This document shows positions 8,642 to 17,332 of a stretch of 64,000 nucleotides of DNA, one piece after another. Position numbers and translations under genes: made by a program. Below the pieces are notes generated by a model. That model saw only the letters and a list, made by a program, of their open reading frames with translations, was not told where the DNA came from and made no database searches. How positions within the stretch are numbered: position 1 is the stretch's first letter; every line of letters begins with the position of its first letter. Source of the DNA: Actinocatenispora comari (GTDB lineage Bacteria; Actinomycetota; Actinomycetes; Mycobacteriales; Micromonosporaceae); NCBI RefSeq assembly GCF_017312725.1, contig NZ_BOPO01000053.1:148268-212267 (forward strand), written 5' to 3'.

Positions 8642-8682
8642 ACTCAGACCCGGGCGGCAGGGGTACCCAGCCGGATCTGAGT
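8642..8682. terminator. Inverted repeat between TMEM175 and protease genes
   Basis: ACTCAGACCCGG (8642-8653) pairs with CCGGATCTGAGT (8671-8682) with one mismatch and a 17-nt loop. It may terminate the upstream gene or be an operator for the protease. Confidence 0.45.
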
Positions 8683-8758
8683 GCGCGCACTCTGCTGCGC
8701 GGCGCTCGGCGCCGGGAGGATCTTCCTCGCAGGACATCACCGACGAGGAGGACCGAGA

Positions 8759-9553
8759 GTGCAGAGCAGACGAGGACACGGTTGGCCGCGGCGGATCCTC
8801 GCCGTGGCCGGTGCGGCGGCACTGCTGGCCGCCGGGTTGGGTTCGCTGCCGGCGCAGGCGAAGGTCGTGCCGCACGTCGCGCACGGCGATCCGGCACCGG
8901 AGGGGGCGTACGGATTCTCGGTGAAGTTCACCATGACCGACATCCCGCGCCCGGACGGCTCGACGTACGACAGCGCCTGCTCCGGAGCGCTGGTCGCGCC
9001 GCAGTGGGTGGTCACCGCCGGGCACTGCTTCCACGACGTGAACCGCAACCCGGTGAGCGGCCCACCGCAGTACGGGAGCACCACCGCCACGGTGGGGCGC
9101 ACCGATCTGTCGGAGACGACCGGCCACGTGGTCGACGTGGTGGACGTGCGGCAGGACCCGTCGACCGACATCGCGCTGGCCAAGCTCGCCACGCCGGTCA
9201 CCGACGTACAGCCGATCGCGCTCGCCCAGGGCGCCCCGCACACCGGTGAGGTACTGCGGCTCACCGGCTGGGGTGCGACCAGCGCGGACGGTGCGCCGGT
9301 CGACCACCTGCAGACCGGCCGGTTCACCGTGACCGGGCTGGACAGCCAGGACGTGTACGTCGCCGGCTACCAGCCGTCCGCCGATACCAGCGCCTGCCCG
9401 TACGACTCGGGTGCGCCGTACTTCGCCGAGACCGACGCCGGTGACGTGCTGGTCGGGGTGGAGAGCACCGGGCCGGACTGCCCGCACACCGGCGACGAGA
9501 CCACCTCGCGCGTCGACACCAACCTGATCTGGATCACCGGCCACCTCGGCTGA
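8759..9553 (+). CDS. Secreted trypsin-like serine protease (S1)
   Basis: 264 residues from GTG 8759, which has GAGGAGG 7 nt upstream; earlier in-frame starts lack one. Signal peptide: basic MQSRRGHGWPRR, hydrophobic AVAGAAALLAAGLG, cleavage near AQA. Triad: His in VTAGHC, Asp in DPSTDIALAKL and Ser in YDSGAPY, where the usual GDSGGP is reduced to DSGAP. Four mature-region cysteines could form two disulfides. An exported endopeptidase; the altered Ser loop may change specificity or activity. Confidence 0.85.
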   Translation: MQSRRGHGWPRRILAVAGAAALLAAGLGSLPAQAKVVPHVAHGDPAPEGAYGFSVKFTMTDIPRPDGSTYDSACSGALVAPQWVVTAGHCFHDVNRNPVSGPPQYGSTTATVGRTDLSETTGHVVDVVDVRQDPSTDIALAKLATPVTDVQPIALAQGAPHTGEVLRLTGWGATSADGAPVDHLQTGRFTVTGLDSQDVYVAGYQPSADTSACPYDSGAPYFAETDAGDVLVGVESTGPDCPHTGDETTSRVDTNLIWITGHLG

Positions 9554-9637
9554 TCCGTACCGCCCGGGGGTCGGCCGTCGCCGGCCGGCCCCCGGATCGG
9601 GCTCCCCGCTCGGACGGCCGTGGAGGAGGATCTGCGC

Positions 9638-11635
9638 GTGACGATGCCCATCGCGGTGCCCCGCCTGCCCGTGCAGCGACTGGCCCGCGCATTGGCTGCC
9701 TGCGCCGGCGGCTGCCTCTTGCTGGCGGTCGGCGCCTCCTCGACGACGCCGGTGTCGACGGTGCTGAGCGCTCCACCGGCCGTGTCGGCGCAGCTGTGGT
9801 GGCAGTGGGTCGGTCTGCGCGGCACGCTGCTGGTGGCCACCGTGCTCGCGGTGATCTGGTCCCGGCACTGGCCGCGGCTGGTCCTTGCCGGCGTTGCCCT
9901 GAGCCTGCCGATGGTCGTCACCGAGCTGCCCGGGCATCCGGAGCTGCCCGCCACCGCCTGGTTCCTGGCCAGCTGCGCCTCCGGCGCGGCGGCCCCGGTG
10001 GCGCTCATCGGCGTGCTCGGCGCGGCGGGCTGGCTGTTCCGGTCCGGGCACCCCGGTTGGGGTGCCGTGGTCGCGGGCACCGGCACCGGCGCGCTGCTGG
10101 CCGGCGCGGCGATGGTCGGCGCCGGCTGGTTGCTGCGGGTACCGGCGCTGGGCGCCTGGCACGTCGGGCTCAGCGTCGCCGCGCTCGCCGGCACCGTCCC
10201 GGCCGTGCTCGCTGGTTCGGCGCTGGTACCGGCGCCCGCCGAGCCGCCGGTGCCCCGGCGCCGGGTCCGACCGGTCCTGGCCGCCGGGGTCGCCGCGGCC
10301 GCCCTGGTGGTGCCGAACCTTTCGACCGAGGCGCGGATGTCCCGGATCCTGGGGGTGACCCTGAGTGCGCTGTTGCGGCACCCGTCCGCGGTCGCGGGGG
10401 TCACCGGCGCCCTGGTCCTGCTGGCCGGGCTCGCCGCGGCCGGGCTGGCGGGACGGTGGGGCGCGGCGGCGGGGCTGACCGTCGCGGTGGTCCAGCTCGC
10501 CGTCGCCGCGCCGATGCTGCTCGCGGTCTGGGCGCTGGCGCTGGAGACCCCGCTGCGCTGGGGCGCCGCGCTGTTCGGGGTGGCGCTGGGCGCGGCCGGC
10601 GCGGCGAGCCGGCGGCGGGTGCCGCTGGCCGCCGGCGCCGCGGTGTTCTGCGCGGTCGCGCTGTTCATCGCGGTCGCCGCGACGGGCGGTGCGCCGGAGA
10701 AGCTGAGCTACCAGCACGAGTCGGGCCCGGGGACGCTGTTGCTGGTCGGGCTGTGCGCCACCGCGACCGCCCTGGCGGGCAGCACGGCGGCGACGGTCGC
10801 GCAGCGTACCGAGCTGCCGATGGCGCTGGGGCCGCTCGTGGCCGTCTTCGTCTACGCGGGGCAGCAGATCCTGCAGGCGACCTATCTGGGCGCGGACGGG
10901 CTGCCCGAGTCCAGCTACCTCAATCCGGTGCACCACCTGGCGACGGCGGCCACCGGGCTGCTGGTCGCGGCCGCCGCGGTGGGTGCGCTGTACGGCGCGG
11001 ACGTGCTGGTGACCAGGCGGGCCGAGCGGCGGGCCGCCGAGGAGATCCGCCGGCAGGCCGCCGTCGCCGAACGCGAACGGCTCGCCCGCCCCATCCACGA
11101 CGGTGCGCTGCAGGTACTCGCGCTGGTCGCCCGGCACGGGCCGGAGCTCGGCCCGGACGGCGCCCGGCTGGCCGAGCTGGCCAAGGTGCACGGCGACGCA
11201 CTGCGCCGGCTGATCGCCGGTGCCGACGCCGCGGCCGCGGAGACTGGCGAGATCGACCTGCGGGTGCTGCTCGCCCCGTACGAGTCGGCGCGGGTGCAGC
11301 TCGCGCTGCCGGCCGAACCGGTGCTGCTGCCGGCGCGCCGGGCCCGGGAGCTGGCCGCGGCGGTCATCGCCGCCCTCGACAACGTGCGCCGGCACGCCGG
11401 CGAGACCGCGCGGGCCTGGGTACTGGTCGACGACGAGCCGCGCGAGGTGCGCGTGAGCATCCGGGACGACGGCGTGGGCATCGCGGCCGGCCGGCTGCCC
11501 GAGGCGGCGGCGCAGGGCCGGCTCGGCGTCGCGCAGTCGATCGTCGGTCGGGTCCGCAACCTGGGCGGCAGCGCCGAGATCGGCAGCGACGCCGGTGCGG
11601 GTACCGAGGTCGAGCTGCGCGTGCCCCGCCGCTGA
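9638..11635 (+). CDS. Membrane sensor histidine kinase, NarL-partner type
   Basis: 665 residues. About a dozen hydrophobic segments fill the first 450 residues as a large sensor. A basic linker (RRAERRAAEEIRRQAAVAERERLARPIHDGALQVL) carries the H-box His in IHDG, followed by an HATPase_c domain with N-box NVRRHAGE, RDDGVGIAAGRL and GGSAEIGSDAGAGTEV. Start GTG 9638 has GGAGGAGG 9 nt upstream; the longer GTG 9620 would sit on top of it. Its likely partner is the NarL-type regulator facing it, though the two genes are convergent rather than in one operon. Confidence 0.82.
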   Translation: MTMPIAVPRLPVQRLARALAACAGGCLLLAVGASSTTPVSTVLSAPPAVSAQLWWQWVGLRGTLLVATVLAVIWSRHWPRLVLAGVALSLPMVVTELPGHPELPATAWFLASCASGAAAPVALIGVLGAAGWLFRSGHPGWGAVVAGTGTGALLAGAAMVGAGWLLRVPALGAWHVGLSVAALAGTVPAVLAGSALVPAPAEPPVPRRRVRPVLAAGVAAAALVVPNLSTEARMSRILGVTLSALLRHPSAVAGVTGALVLLAGLAAAGLAGRWGAAAGLTVAVVQLAVAAPMLLAVWALALETPLRWGAALFGVALGAAGAASRRRVPLAAGAAVFCAVALFIAVAATGGAPEKLSYQHESGPGTLLLVGLCATATALAGSTAATVAQRTELPMALGPLVAVFVYAGQQILQATYLGADGLPESSYLNPVHHLATAATGLLVAAAAVGALYGADVLVTRRAERRAAEEIRRQAAVAERERLARPIHDGALQVLALVARHGPELGPDGARLAELAKVHGDALRRLIAGADAAAAETGEIDLRVLLAPYESARVQLALPAEPVLLPARRARELAAAVIAALDNVRRHAGETARAWVLVDDEPREVRVSIRDDGVGIAAGRLPEAAAQGRLGVAQSIVGRVRNLGGSAEIGSDAGAGTEVELRVPRR

Positions 11636-11668
11636 GCCCGGCCACGCCGTGATCGCACCCCGTGCCGC

Positions 11669-11810
11669 TGGTCACCGCGCTCCGCGGCCGCGTCGCCCCT
11701 GGTCATCGCGCTCCGCGGCCGCGTCGCTCCTGGTCATCGCGGTCCGCGGCGTCGCTCCTGGTCACCGTGGTCCGCCGCCGTGGTCCGCGGCCGCGCCATC
11801 ACTGGTCACC
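11669..11810. repeat. Degenerate 28-31-bp tandem repeats between convergent genes
   Basis: TGGTCAYCGYG-initiated units begin at 11669, 11700, 11731, 11759 and 11803, mostly 31 bp apart and rich in CCGCGG. They fill the gap between kinase and regulator. No ORF with codon bias is seen; the GC hairpins may act as a shared terminator. Confidence 0.65.
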
Positions 11811-11850
11811 GTCGGGGTGACTGCGGTCGTCGCGGACGCCCGTCGCGGGA

Positions 11851-12504
11851 TCAGTCGCCGAGGCCGTGCTCGATCGCGTACCGGACGAGCTCGACCCGGT
11901 TGTGCATCTGCAGCTTGCCCAGGATGTTCTGGACGTGGTTCTGCACGGTGCGGTGCGACAGGGTGAGCCGCTCGGCGATCTGCCGGTACGACAGGCCGGT
12001 GGCCACCAGCCGCAGCACCTCCGTCTCCCGGTCGGTGAGCCGGGGCGCGTCCTCGTCGCCGGGCTCGTCGGCGCGGGCCAGTCGCCGGAACTCGCCCAGC
12101 ACCAGCCCCGCCAGCCCCGGCGTGAACACCGGATCGCCCTGCGCGGTGCTCGCCACCGCGGCCAGGAACTCGTCCCGGCCCGCGGACTTGACCAGGTAGC
12201 CGACCGCACCCGCCTTCACCGCGTCGAGCACGTCCTGCCGCTCGCCGCTGGCCGACAGCACCAGGATCCGGGCCTGCGCCCGGACCGCGAGCAGGCCGCG
12301 GATCACCTCGACGCCGGGCAGGTCCGGCAGCTGCAGGTCGAGCACCACCACGTCGGGCCGCACCGCCGGCGCGATCCGTACCGCCCGGCTGCCCTCGCCG
12401 ACGTCGGCGACCACGTCGTACCCGGCGGCGCGCAGGTCCCGGGCCACCGCCTCGCGCCACATCGGGTGGTCGTCGACCACCAGTACCCGGATCGTCTGCG
12501 CCAC
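11851..12504 (-). CDS. NarL/FixJ-family response regulator
   Basis: 217 residues. Receiver domain with acidic pair VVDDHP, phospho-acceptor Asp in VVVLDLQLPDLPG, switch Ser in VLSASG and Lys in GYLVKSAG, so it should be phosphorylatable. LuxR HTH at the C-terminus (LTDRETEVLRLVATGLSYRQI, RTVQNHVQNILGKL). Start taken at GTG 12504 since the receiver begins a few residues later; GTG 12528 is possible. Downstream of the RNA-ligase-like gene by about 30 bp and convergent with the membrane kinase, its probable partner. Confidence 0.85.
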   Translation of the reverse strand: MAQTIRVLVVDDHPMWREAVARDLRAAGYDVVADVGEGSRAVRIAPAVRPDVVVLDLQLPDLPGVEVIRGLLAVRAQARILVLSASGERQDVLDAVKAGAVGYLVKSAGRDEFLAAVASTAQGDPVFTPGLAGLVLGEFRRLARADEPGDEDAPRLTDRETEVLRLVATGLSYRQIAERLTLSHRTVQNHVQNILGKLQMHNRVELVRYAIEHGLGD

Positions 12505-12534
12505 GCCGCCACGATAGCGGCCGGCCACCCGGAC

Positions 12535-13074
12535 TCAGCCCGCCTCGGTACCCCGCAGCGGGAACGTGCGGCGGGCCCGCCAGCGGCCGTCGGTGCGCTG
12601 CTCGACCAGCGTCAGCGCCGTGACCTCGGCCCGCAGCGGCAGGTGCGGGCCGAGGTCGGCGGTGATGCGCGGGAACAGGGCTGGGTCGGCACCGTCGGCG
12701 ATCGTCAGGTGCGGATGGTCGCCGTCGTAGCGCCCGCCGTACGGCGGATACCGCGGCCACCGCGCGACCACCGAGCGGGTCAGCGCGAGTACGGGATCGG
12801 CCGGGGTCGGCGCGAGCCAGAGCGTCCGGTCGAACTCGCCGAAGCCGGTGAAGTCGAGGGTGAACCGGTCGTGGCCGGCGGCGATCGTGCCGAGCGCCCG
12901 CTCGTCGTCGTCGGTCAGCTGCCCGGCCGGGATCCACGGGTAGAGCACCGTGACGTGCGCCGGCACCCCGGCGGCGGCATGCGGGTCGTGCCGCTCCCGC
13001 CAGCGTCCGACGACCGGGTCCGCCGTCGGGACCAGCACGACCACCGCACTCCGGCGTACCAGCGCTGTATCCAC
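12535..13074 (-). CDS. 2'-5' RNA ligase / 2H phosphoesterase family protein
   Basis: 179 residues, standard for the family. Both HxTx active-site motifs are present: AHVTVLYPW and HPHLTIADG. These enzymes handle 2',3'-cyclic phosphate ends or related cyclic nucleotides in the cytoplasm. GTG 13074 is chosen from the conserved length; it has no ribosome-binding site and may be leaderless. The frame is open further upstream but runs antisense over the next gene. Probably co-transcribed with the response regulator. Confidence 0.75.
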   Translation of the reverse strand: MDTALVRRSAVVVLVPTADPVVGRWRERHDPHAAAGVPAHVTVLYPWIPAGQLTDDDERALGTIAAGHDRFTLDFTGFGEFDRTLWLAPTPADPVLALTRSVVARWPRYPPYGGRYDGDHPHLTIADGADPALFPRITADLGPHLPLRAEVTALTLVEQRTDGRWRARRTFPLRGTEAG

Positions 13075-13212
13075 GGCGCCAGGGTAGATGCGGCAACGGT
13101 CGGTCGATCGGCCGGCTGGCCGCGGACCGTAGCTCCGGCCTGCCGTCGCCCGCGGCCGACCCGCCAGCCGGGCGGTGCGGGACGCGTGCCGGCGCGCCGT
13201 AGCCTGCCTGCG

Positions 13213-13386
13213 ATGGCGGAGACCTCGGTGGCGCGCTGCTACGACGAGCTGGCGGACGACCACCACCTGACCTACCCGGACTGGGACGCCAGCCTCCGGC
13301 GCGCTGACCAGGCTGATCAGCCGCGTCGGCGGCTGATCGCCGGCGCGGTTTCCGGTTCGGGCGACATCGTCGTACCCGTGGCCTAG
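13213..13386 (+). pseudogene. N-terminal fragment of a class I methyltransferase
   Basis: A 57-codon frame starts MAETSVARCYDELADD and continues HHLTYPDWDASLRR, matching the first 30 or so residues of a common actinobacterial SAM methyltransferase group. The frame then shifts into unrelated sequence and stops; no SAM motif exists downstream, where a VOC gene begins. A deletion remnant. Confidence 0.55.
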
Positions 13387-13419
13387 GATCCGTGGATCCG
13401 TTGGACGAAGGGGGCACCG

Positions 13420-13803
13420 GTGCGGGTGAAGGCGTTCGACCATCTGGTTCTCAACGTCGGCGACGTCGAGCGGTCGCTGGCGTTCTACTGCGGGCCGCTC
13501 GGGCTGGCGCCGGTGCGGGTCGAGGAGTGGCGGCGCGGCGAGGTGCCGTTCCCGTCCGTGCGGGTCAACGAGAGCACGATCATCGACCTGCTGCACCGGC
13601 CCCGGGCCGAGTCCAATGTGGACCACTTCTGCCTGGTGGTGGATCCGCTGGACTGGCAGGAGGTCATCGACGCCGGCACGCTCACCGTGCTGGAAGGCCC
13701 GGTCGGGCGCTACGGCGCGCGCGGGGACGCGCAGTCGATCTACGTCCGCGACCCGGACGACAACACGATCGAACTGCGCTGGTACCCGCAGGACGCGCGC
13801 TGA
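13420..13803 (+). CDS. VOC (glyoxalase/bleomycin-resistance) family protein
   Basis: 127 residues with two beta-alpha-beta-beta-beta modules: FDHLVLNVGDVERSLAFYCGPLGL and NVDHFCLVVD, ending YVRDPDDNTIELRWY. Metal-ligand candidates are His in FDHLV, His in VDHF and Glu in IELRW. GTG start after a G-rich stretch. Could be a dioxygenase, isomerase or drug-binding protein; the fold is clear, the reaction is not. Confidence 0.82.
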   Translation: MRVKAFDHLVLNVGDVERSLAFYCGPLGLAPVRVEEWRRGEVPFPSVRVNESTIIDLLHRPRAESNVDHFCLVVDPLDWQEVIDAGTLTVLEGPVGRYGARGDAQSIYVRDPDDNTIELRWYPQDAR

Positions 13804-13824
13804 CCGGCGCCGGCCCGGCGCGGT

Positions 13825-14454
13825 TCAGAACCCGACTGCCTCGCGCAGCAGCAGCACGGTGCCGCGGTCCGGCTGGTACTCGGCGTTGAGCACCAGCAGC
13901 CGGGTGATCGCGCTCGGCGAGCCGTAGACCCGCAGCGCGCGCTCGTTCTCCAGCGGCAGGCAGTGCTCCTCGACCCGGCGCAGCGCCGACGGCAGATCCG
14001 GTACCACCTTCTGCGCGCCGACGATCCAGATCGCCCGGGCCGCGCCGCCGGCGTAGCCGGGCAGCTGCGAACCGCTGCCGGACGCGATCACCACCGATCC
14101 GGTCTCGGTGACCGCCGCGACGCTGCCGATCTCGACGTCGGGGGAGGCGAACATCCGCCGGAGCTCGTCGCCCTGGGTGGCGCGGTCCATCGCCAGCCCG
14201 CGCGGCTTGAGCGCGTCGTAGCGGCCGCTGGTGTTGATGTCCGCCTCGATCCCGGACAGCCGCAGCGTCTCGCTGGCTCCGGTGAACACGCTGGCGTCGG
14301 CCGGGATGAGGTCCCGGACCCTGGTACGCGCCGCGGCCAGGGTGTCGAGGATCTCCACCGTGAAGCCGTGCCCGCGCAGCGCCGCGGCCGTCCGCTCCAG
14401 CCGCTGCGCCGTGGCCGGCTCGGCGAACGAGGTGGTCGATGTCGGAATCGTCAT
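13825..14454 (-). CDS. LUD-domain (LutC/YkgG-like) protein
   Basis: 209 residues. Family features: FTGASETLRLSGIEADI, then VGSVAAVTETGSVVIASGSG and IWIVGAQKVVPDL. LutC-type proteins take part in lactate oxidation, but stand-alone actinobacterial members have no known reaction. ATG start with GGAG upstream. Divergent from an ECF41 sigma factor, and the intergenic region carries mirror-image ECF promoter elements, so it is a likely direct target of that sigma factor. Confidence 0.78.
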   Translation of the reverse strand: MTIPTSTTSFAEPATAQRLERTAAALRGHGFTVEILDTLAAARTRVRDLIPADASVFTGASETLRLSGIEADINTSGRYDALKPRGLAMDRATQGDELRRMFASPDVEIGSVAAVTETGSVVIASGSGSQLPGYAGGAARAIWIVGAQKVVPDLPSALRRVEEHCLPLENERALRVYGSPSAITRLLVLNAEYQPDRGTVLLLREAVGF

Positions 14455-14508
14455 GTCTTCTCCGGGTTGCTGGTCGATCGTGGGCGGTAGGTTCGCCGCC
14501 ACCGGTCC

Positions 14509-14573
14509 GACAAGACAGGCCCGCCGGATGTGAGGCCGCCGCGCCACCTCACACTTCGGCCGGCTGTCCGGTC
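14509..14573. promoter_or_regulatory. Divergent ECF41-type promoters
   Basis: Plus strand: CCTCACA (14547-14553), 16 nt, GGTC (14570-14573). Minus strand: CCTCACA (14535-14529), 16 nt, TGTC (14512-14509). The spacing is identical both ways and close to the ECF41 consensus as I recall it (TGTCACA-N16-CGTC). This predicts autoregulation of the sigma gene and control of the LUD gene. Confidence 0.6.
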
Positions 14574-14615
14574 GTACCGGGTGAGGGGCGACGCGCGGCG
14601 GGGGAGAGTGACGGG

Positions 14616-15518
14616 GTGAGCGGCGGAGGCGATCCGAGCCTGGACGCGGTGATGGCCGAGCGGCGCCAGCTGATCAACGTGGCATACCGGCTGCTCGGGT
14701 CGCTGGCCGAGGCCGAGGACGTGGTGCAGGAGACCTACGCCCGCTGGTACGCGCTGGGCGCGCCGGAGCGGGCCGCGATCGAGTCACCCGGTGCCTGGCT
14801 GACCACCGTGGCCAGCCGGATCTGCCTGAACCTGCTCGGCTCGGCACGGATGCGGCGGGAACGCTACGTCGGCGACTGGATCCCCGAGCCGCTGCCCGAC
14901 GCCGCGCTCGGCCGGCCGGAGGGCGCCGTCGACCCGGCCGACCGGGTGAGCCTGGACGAATCGGTGAACATGGCGTTCCTGGTGGTCCTGGAGGCGATGA
15001 CGCCGGCGGAGCGGGTCGCGTTCATCCTGCACGACGTGTTCCGCTACCCGTTCGGCGAGGTGGCCGACATCGTCGGCCGCAGCCCGGCCGCCTGCCGCAA
15101 GCTGGCGTCCTCCGCCCGGCACCGGCTGCTGACCGCGCGGGCCACACCGGTGCCGACCGCCCGGCACGCCGAGGTGGTCCGCAGCTTCCGGCAGGCGTGG
15201 GAGGCGCAGGACATCGATGCGCTGGTCGGCCTGCTCGACCCGGACGCGGTGGCGACCGCGGACAGCGGCGGCAACGCGGTCACGTTCCGGCAGCCGATCG
15301 AGGGCGGCGACCGGATCGCCCGCGCCTGGGTCGAGCTCGCCCGCCGCAAGGACCACCGCACCACGCTGCACGAACGTACCGTCAACGGGGCACCCGGCCT
15401 GGTCGTCGAGAAGGACGGCGTCACCGTCACGGTGTTCGCGTTCGAGGTCGTCGACGACCGGATCCGGCACATCTGGGTCGTCCGCAACCCCGACAAGCTC
15501 CGCCACTGGACGACCTGA
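14616..15518 (+). CDS. ECF41-type RNA polymerase sigma factor (SigJ-like)
   Basis: 300 residues. Region 2 (RLLGSLAEAEDVVQETYARW), the ECF41 linker motif in GDWIPEPLPD, region 4 (MTPAERVAFILHDVFRYPFGEVADIVGRS) and a C-terminal SnoaL-like domain (VVRSFRQAWEAQDIDALVGLLDPDAVATAD; ending HIWVVRNPDKL). In this family the fused domain replaces an anti-sigma factor and tunes activity. GTG 14616 is preceded by GGGGGAG; upstream in-frame sequence lacks any start with a site. Divergent from the LUD gene. Confidence 0.88.
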   Translation: MSGGGDPSLDAVMAERRQLINVAYRLLGSLAEAEDVVQETYARWYALGAPERAAIESPGAWLTTVASRICLNLLGSARMRRERYVGDWIPEPLPDAALGRPEGAVDPADRVSLDESVNMAFLVVLEAMTPAERVAFILHDVFRYPFGEVADIVGRSPAACRKLASSARHRLLTARATPVPTARHAEVVRSFRQAWEAQDIDALVGLLDPDAVATADSGGNAVTFRQPIEGGDRIARAWVELARRKDHRTTLHERTVNGAPGLVVEKDGVTVTVFAFEVVDDRIRHIWVVRNPDKLRHWTT

Positions 15519-15629
15519 CCCGGGCGAGGCCGCTCCCCGGCGGCCGGGCCCTCGGCGGAGGCCGTGCCGTGGCGGCCGGGGCCTGGCGCTGGTGTCTCGG
15601 CGGCGGAGGCCTGAGTGGTGGGCCCCGGG

Positions 15630-16607
15630 TCAGCGCGAGCGGATGCGGCGGGGCAACAGCCGCAGCCGGCGCCACCAGCGGGCCGGGCGGGCCGGCCACA
15701 GCTGCTGGACCACCACGTTGAGGTGGGCGCCGAGTACCACTGCCAGGCCGACGACGAAGGCGACGAGCAGGAAGCCGATCGGGGCGGCGAGCGCGCCGTA
15801 GGTGTACCCGGTCGAGGAGATCCAGCCCAGGTAGATGCGGATGCCGACGACCGCACCGACGAACAGCAGCACCCCCGCCACCGCACCCGGCAACCCGCGC
15901 CGCCACGGCAGCTTGTGCGGCGGCGCCAGCGTGTACAGCGTGGTCAGCGCGGCGACCAGTACCAGCGCGGCGACCACGTACCAGAACCAGGAGATCAGCC
16001 GGGCCGTCTCGTGCTGCCACTGCTGCGGGATCAGGTCGCCGACCAGATCGGGTCCGAGCGCCAGCACCGGCAGCGCGACGACCGCGACGACCAGCCCGCC
16101 CAGGTACAGCAGCAGCGCGAACACCCGCTGCCACACCACGTTGCGGATCGCCTGCTGGTGGTGCGCCGCGGTGATCGCGTCGACCAGCGACGAGATGCCC
16201 GACGAGCCGGCCCACAGCGACAGGACGAACCCGACCGAGGCGACCTCGCCGCGCCCGTGGGTCAGCGTGTCGGTGATCGTCGGCGCGATCAGGTCGGCCT
16301 GCACCTGGTGGGTGAACACGGTGTCGGACAGGGCCAGCAACCGGGTACGCAGCTGCTCCACCAGCGGGCTGCCGAGCACGTCGCCGAGGTAGCCCACGCA
16401 GCCGAGCAGCCCCAACAGCAGCGGCGGCAGCGACAGGGTCAGCCAGAACGCGCCGGCAGCGGCCTTCGTGAACGGATCCTGCCGCCACGCGGCGAGCACC
16501 GTACGGGCGCCGACCGTCCCGATCGTGCGCAGCGCTGTCCCTACCCGGGACGGCACGGCCACCGCCGTTTCCTCGTCGTCGTCCACAGCCGCGGGTTCGT
16601 CGCTCAC
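15630..16607 (-). CDS. YihY/BrkB-family inner membrane protein
   Basis: 325 residues with six hydrophobic segments and the family's order: AAAGAFWLTLSLPPLLLGLLG, a conserved GFVLSLWAGSSGISSLVDAI helix, LYTLAPPHKLPWRRGLPGAV and YGALAAPIGFLL. The basic C-terminus is cytoplasmic. Often misnamed ribonuclease BN; the real function is unknown, with lipid transport suggested for relatives. GTG start with AAGGGG upstream. Stands alone. Confidence 0.85.
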   Translation of the reverse strand: MSDEPAAVDDDEETAVAVPSRVGTALRTIGTVGARTVLAAWRQDPFTKAAAGAFWLTLSLPPLLLGLLGCVGYLGDVLGSPLVEQLRTRLLALSDTVFTHQVQADLIAPTITDTLTHGRGEVASVGFVLSLWAGSSGISSLVDAITAAHHQQAIRNVVWQRVFALLLYLGGLVVAVVALPVLALGPDLVGDLIPQQWQHETARLISWFWYVVAALVLVAALTTLYTLAPPHKLPWRRGLPGAVAGVLLFVGAVVGIRIYLGWISSTGYTYGALAAPIGFLLVAFVVGLAVVLGAHLNVVVQQLWPARPARWWRRLRLLPRRIRSR

Positions 16608-16763
16608 GGTGCCCCTTCACTGCCGTCAGCGCACCCGCGCTGGGGGATCGAACGTCGTGGAGCAGGATCCCGGACGCGGTCGGCGCCGCCTGGATCGGGT
16701 GCCGCGTGGGTGCCATTCCGTGGCGTTCCGGCCGTCCGCCCGGGCAGGCACTACGCTCGCGCC

Positions 16764-17231
16764 GTGGGATGGCCGTCGGACTGGGAACAGCGCGTTGCCG
16801 GTACGGCGTGTGCCATGTGCACGCAGAGCCGGACCGACGAGTCGGAGGCGGGCCTGCGGGTCCTCGCCACCGAACGCACCGACGCGTACCTGATGCGCCG
16901 GGCGTTGGTGCGTGGCTACGTGGTGGTGATCTGGCGTGGCCGGCACGTGGTCGAGCCGTACCAGCTGAGCGACGACGAGGCTGCACGCTACCAGGCGGAC
17001 GTTCACCGGGTCGCGCGGGCGATGGCCGCCCACTTCCGGCCGATGAAGATGAACTGGCAGACCCTGGGCAACCGGGTGCCGCACCTGCACACGCACGTCA
17101 CCCCGCGGTACCGGGACGATCCCGCCCCGGGGGCGCCACTTCCCGACGGCCCCAACCTTCCGCTGCCCGAACGGCAGTGGCGGGCCGATGCCACCGCGCT
17201 GCGGCGGCTGCTCGGTGTCGAACCGCGCTGA
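16764..17231 (+). CDS. HIT-family nucleotide-binding protein
   Basis: 155 residues. The histidine triad is in NRVPHLHTHVTPRY (HxHxHxx), with the family's N-terminal CAMC segment as a possible zinc site. HIT proteins hydrolyse or transfer nucleotide phosphoramidates and dinucleoside polyphosphates. GTG 16764 has TACGCT 7 nt upstream and no ribosome-binding site, consistent with leaderless transcription. Confidence 0.82.
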   Translation: MGWPSDWEQRVAGTACAMCTQSRTDESEAGLRVLATERTDAYLMRRALVRGYVVVIWRGRHVVEPYQLSDDEAARYQADVHRVARAMAAHFRPMKMNWQTLGNRVPHLHTHVTPRYRDDPAPGAPLPDGPNLPLPERQWRADATALRRLLGVEPR

Positions 17232-17332
17232 CGCCGCGGCGCGCCGTGCACAGATTGGGTAATTGTGTCGTGGACGGCGGGGAGGCGGGGCGGCCACGAT
17301 GGGTGGGCCGAACTCGTCCGAGGAGCGCACGC

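Noticed and set aside
7568..11395. A 1,275-codon minus-strand open frame
   Set aside because: It crosses TMEM175, protease and kinase genes antisense; composition is Gln/Arg/Gly-rich and no motif is present.
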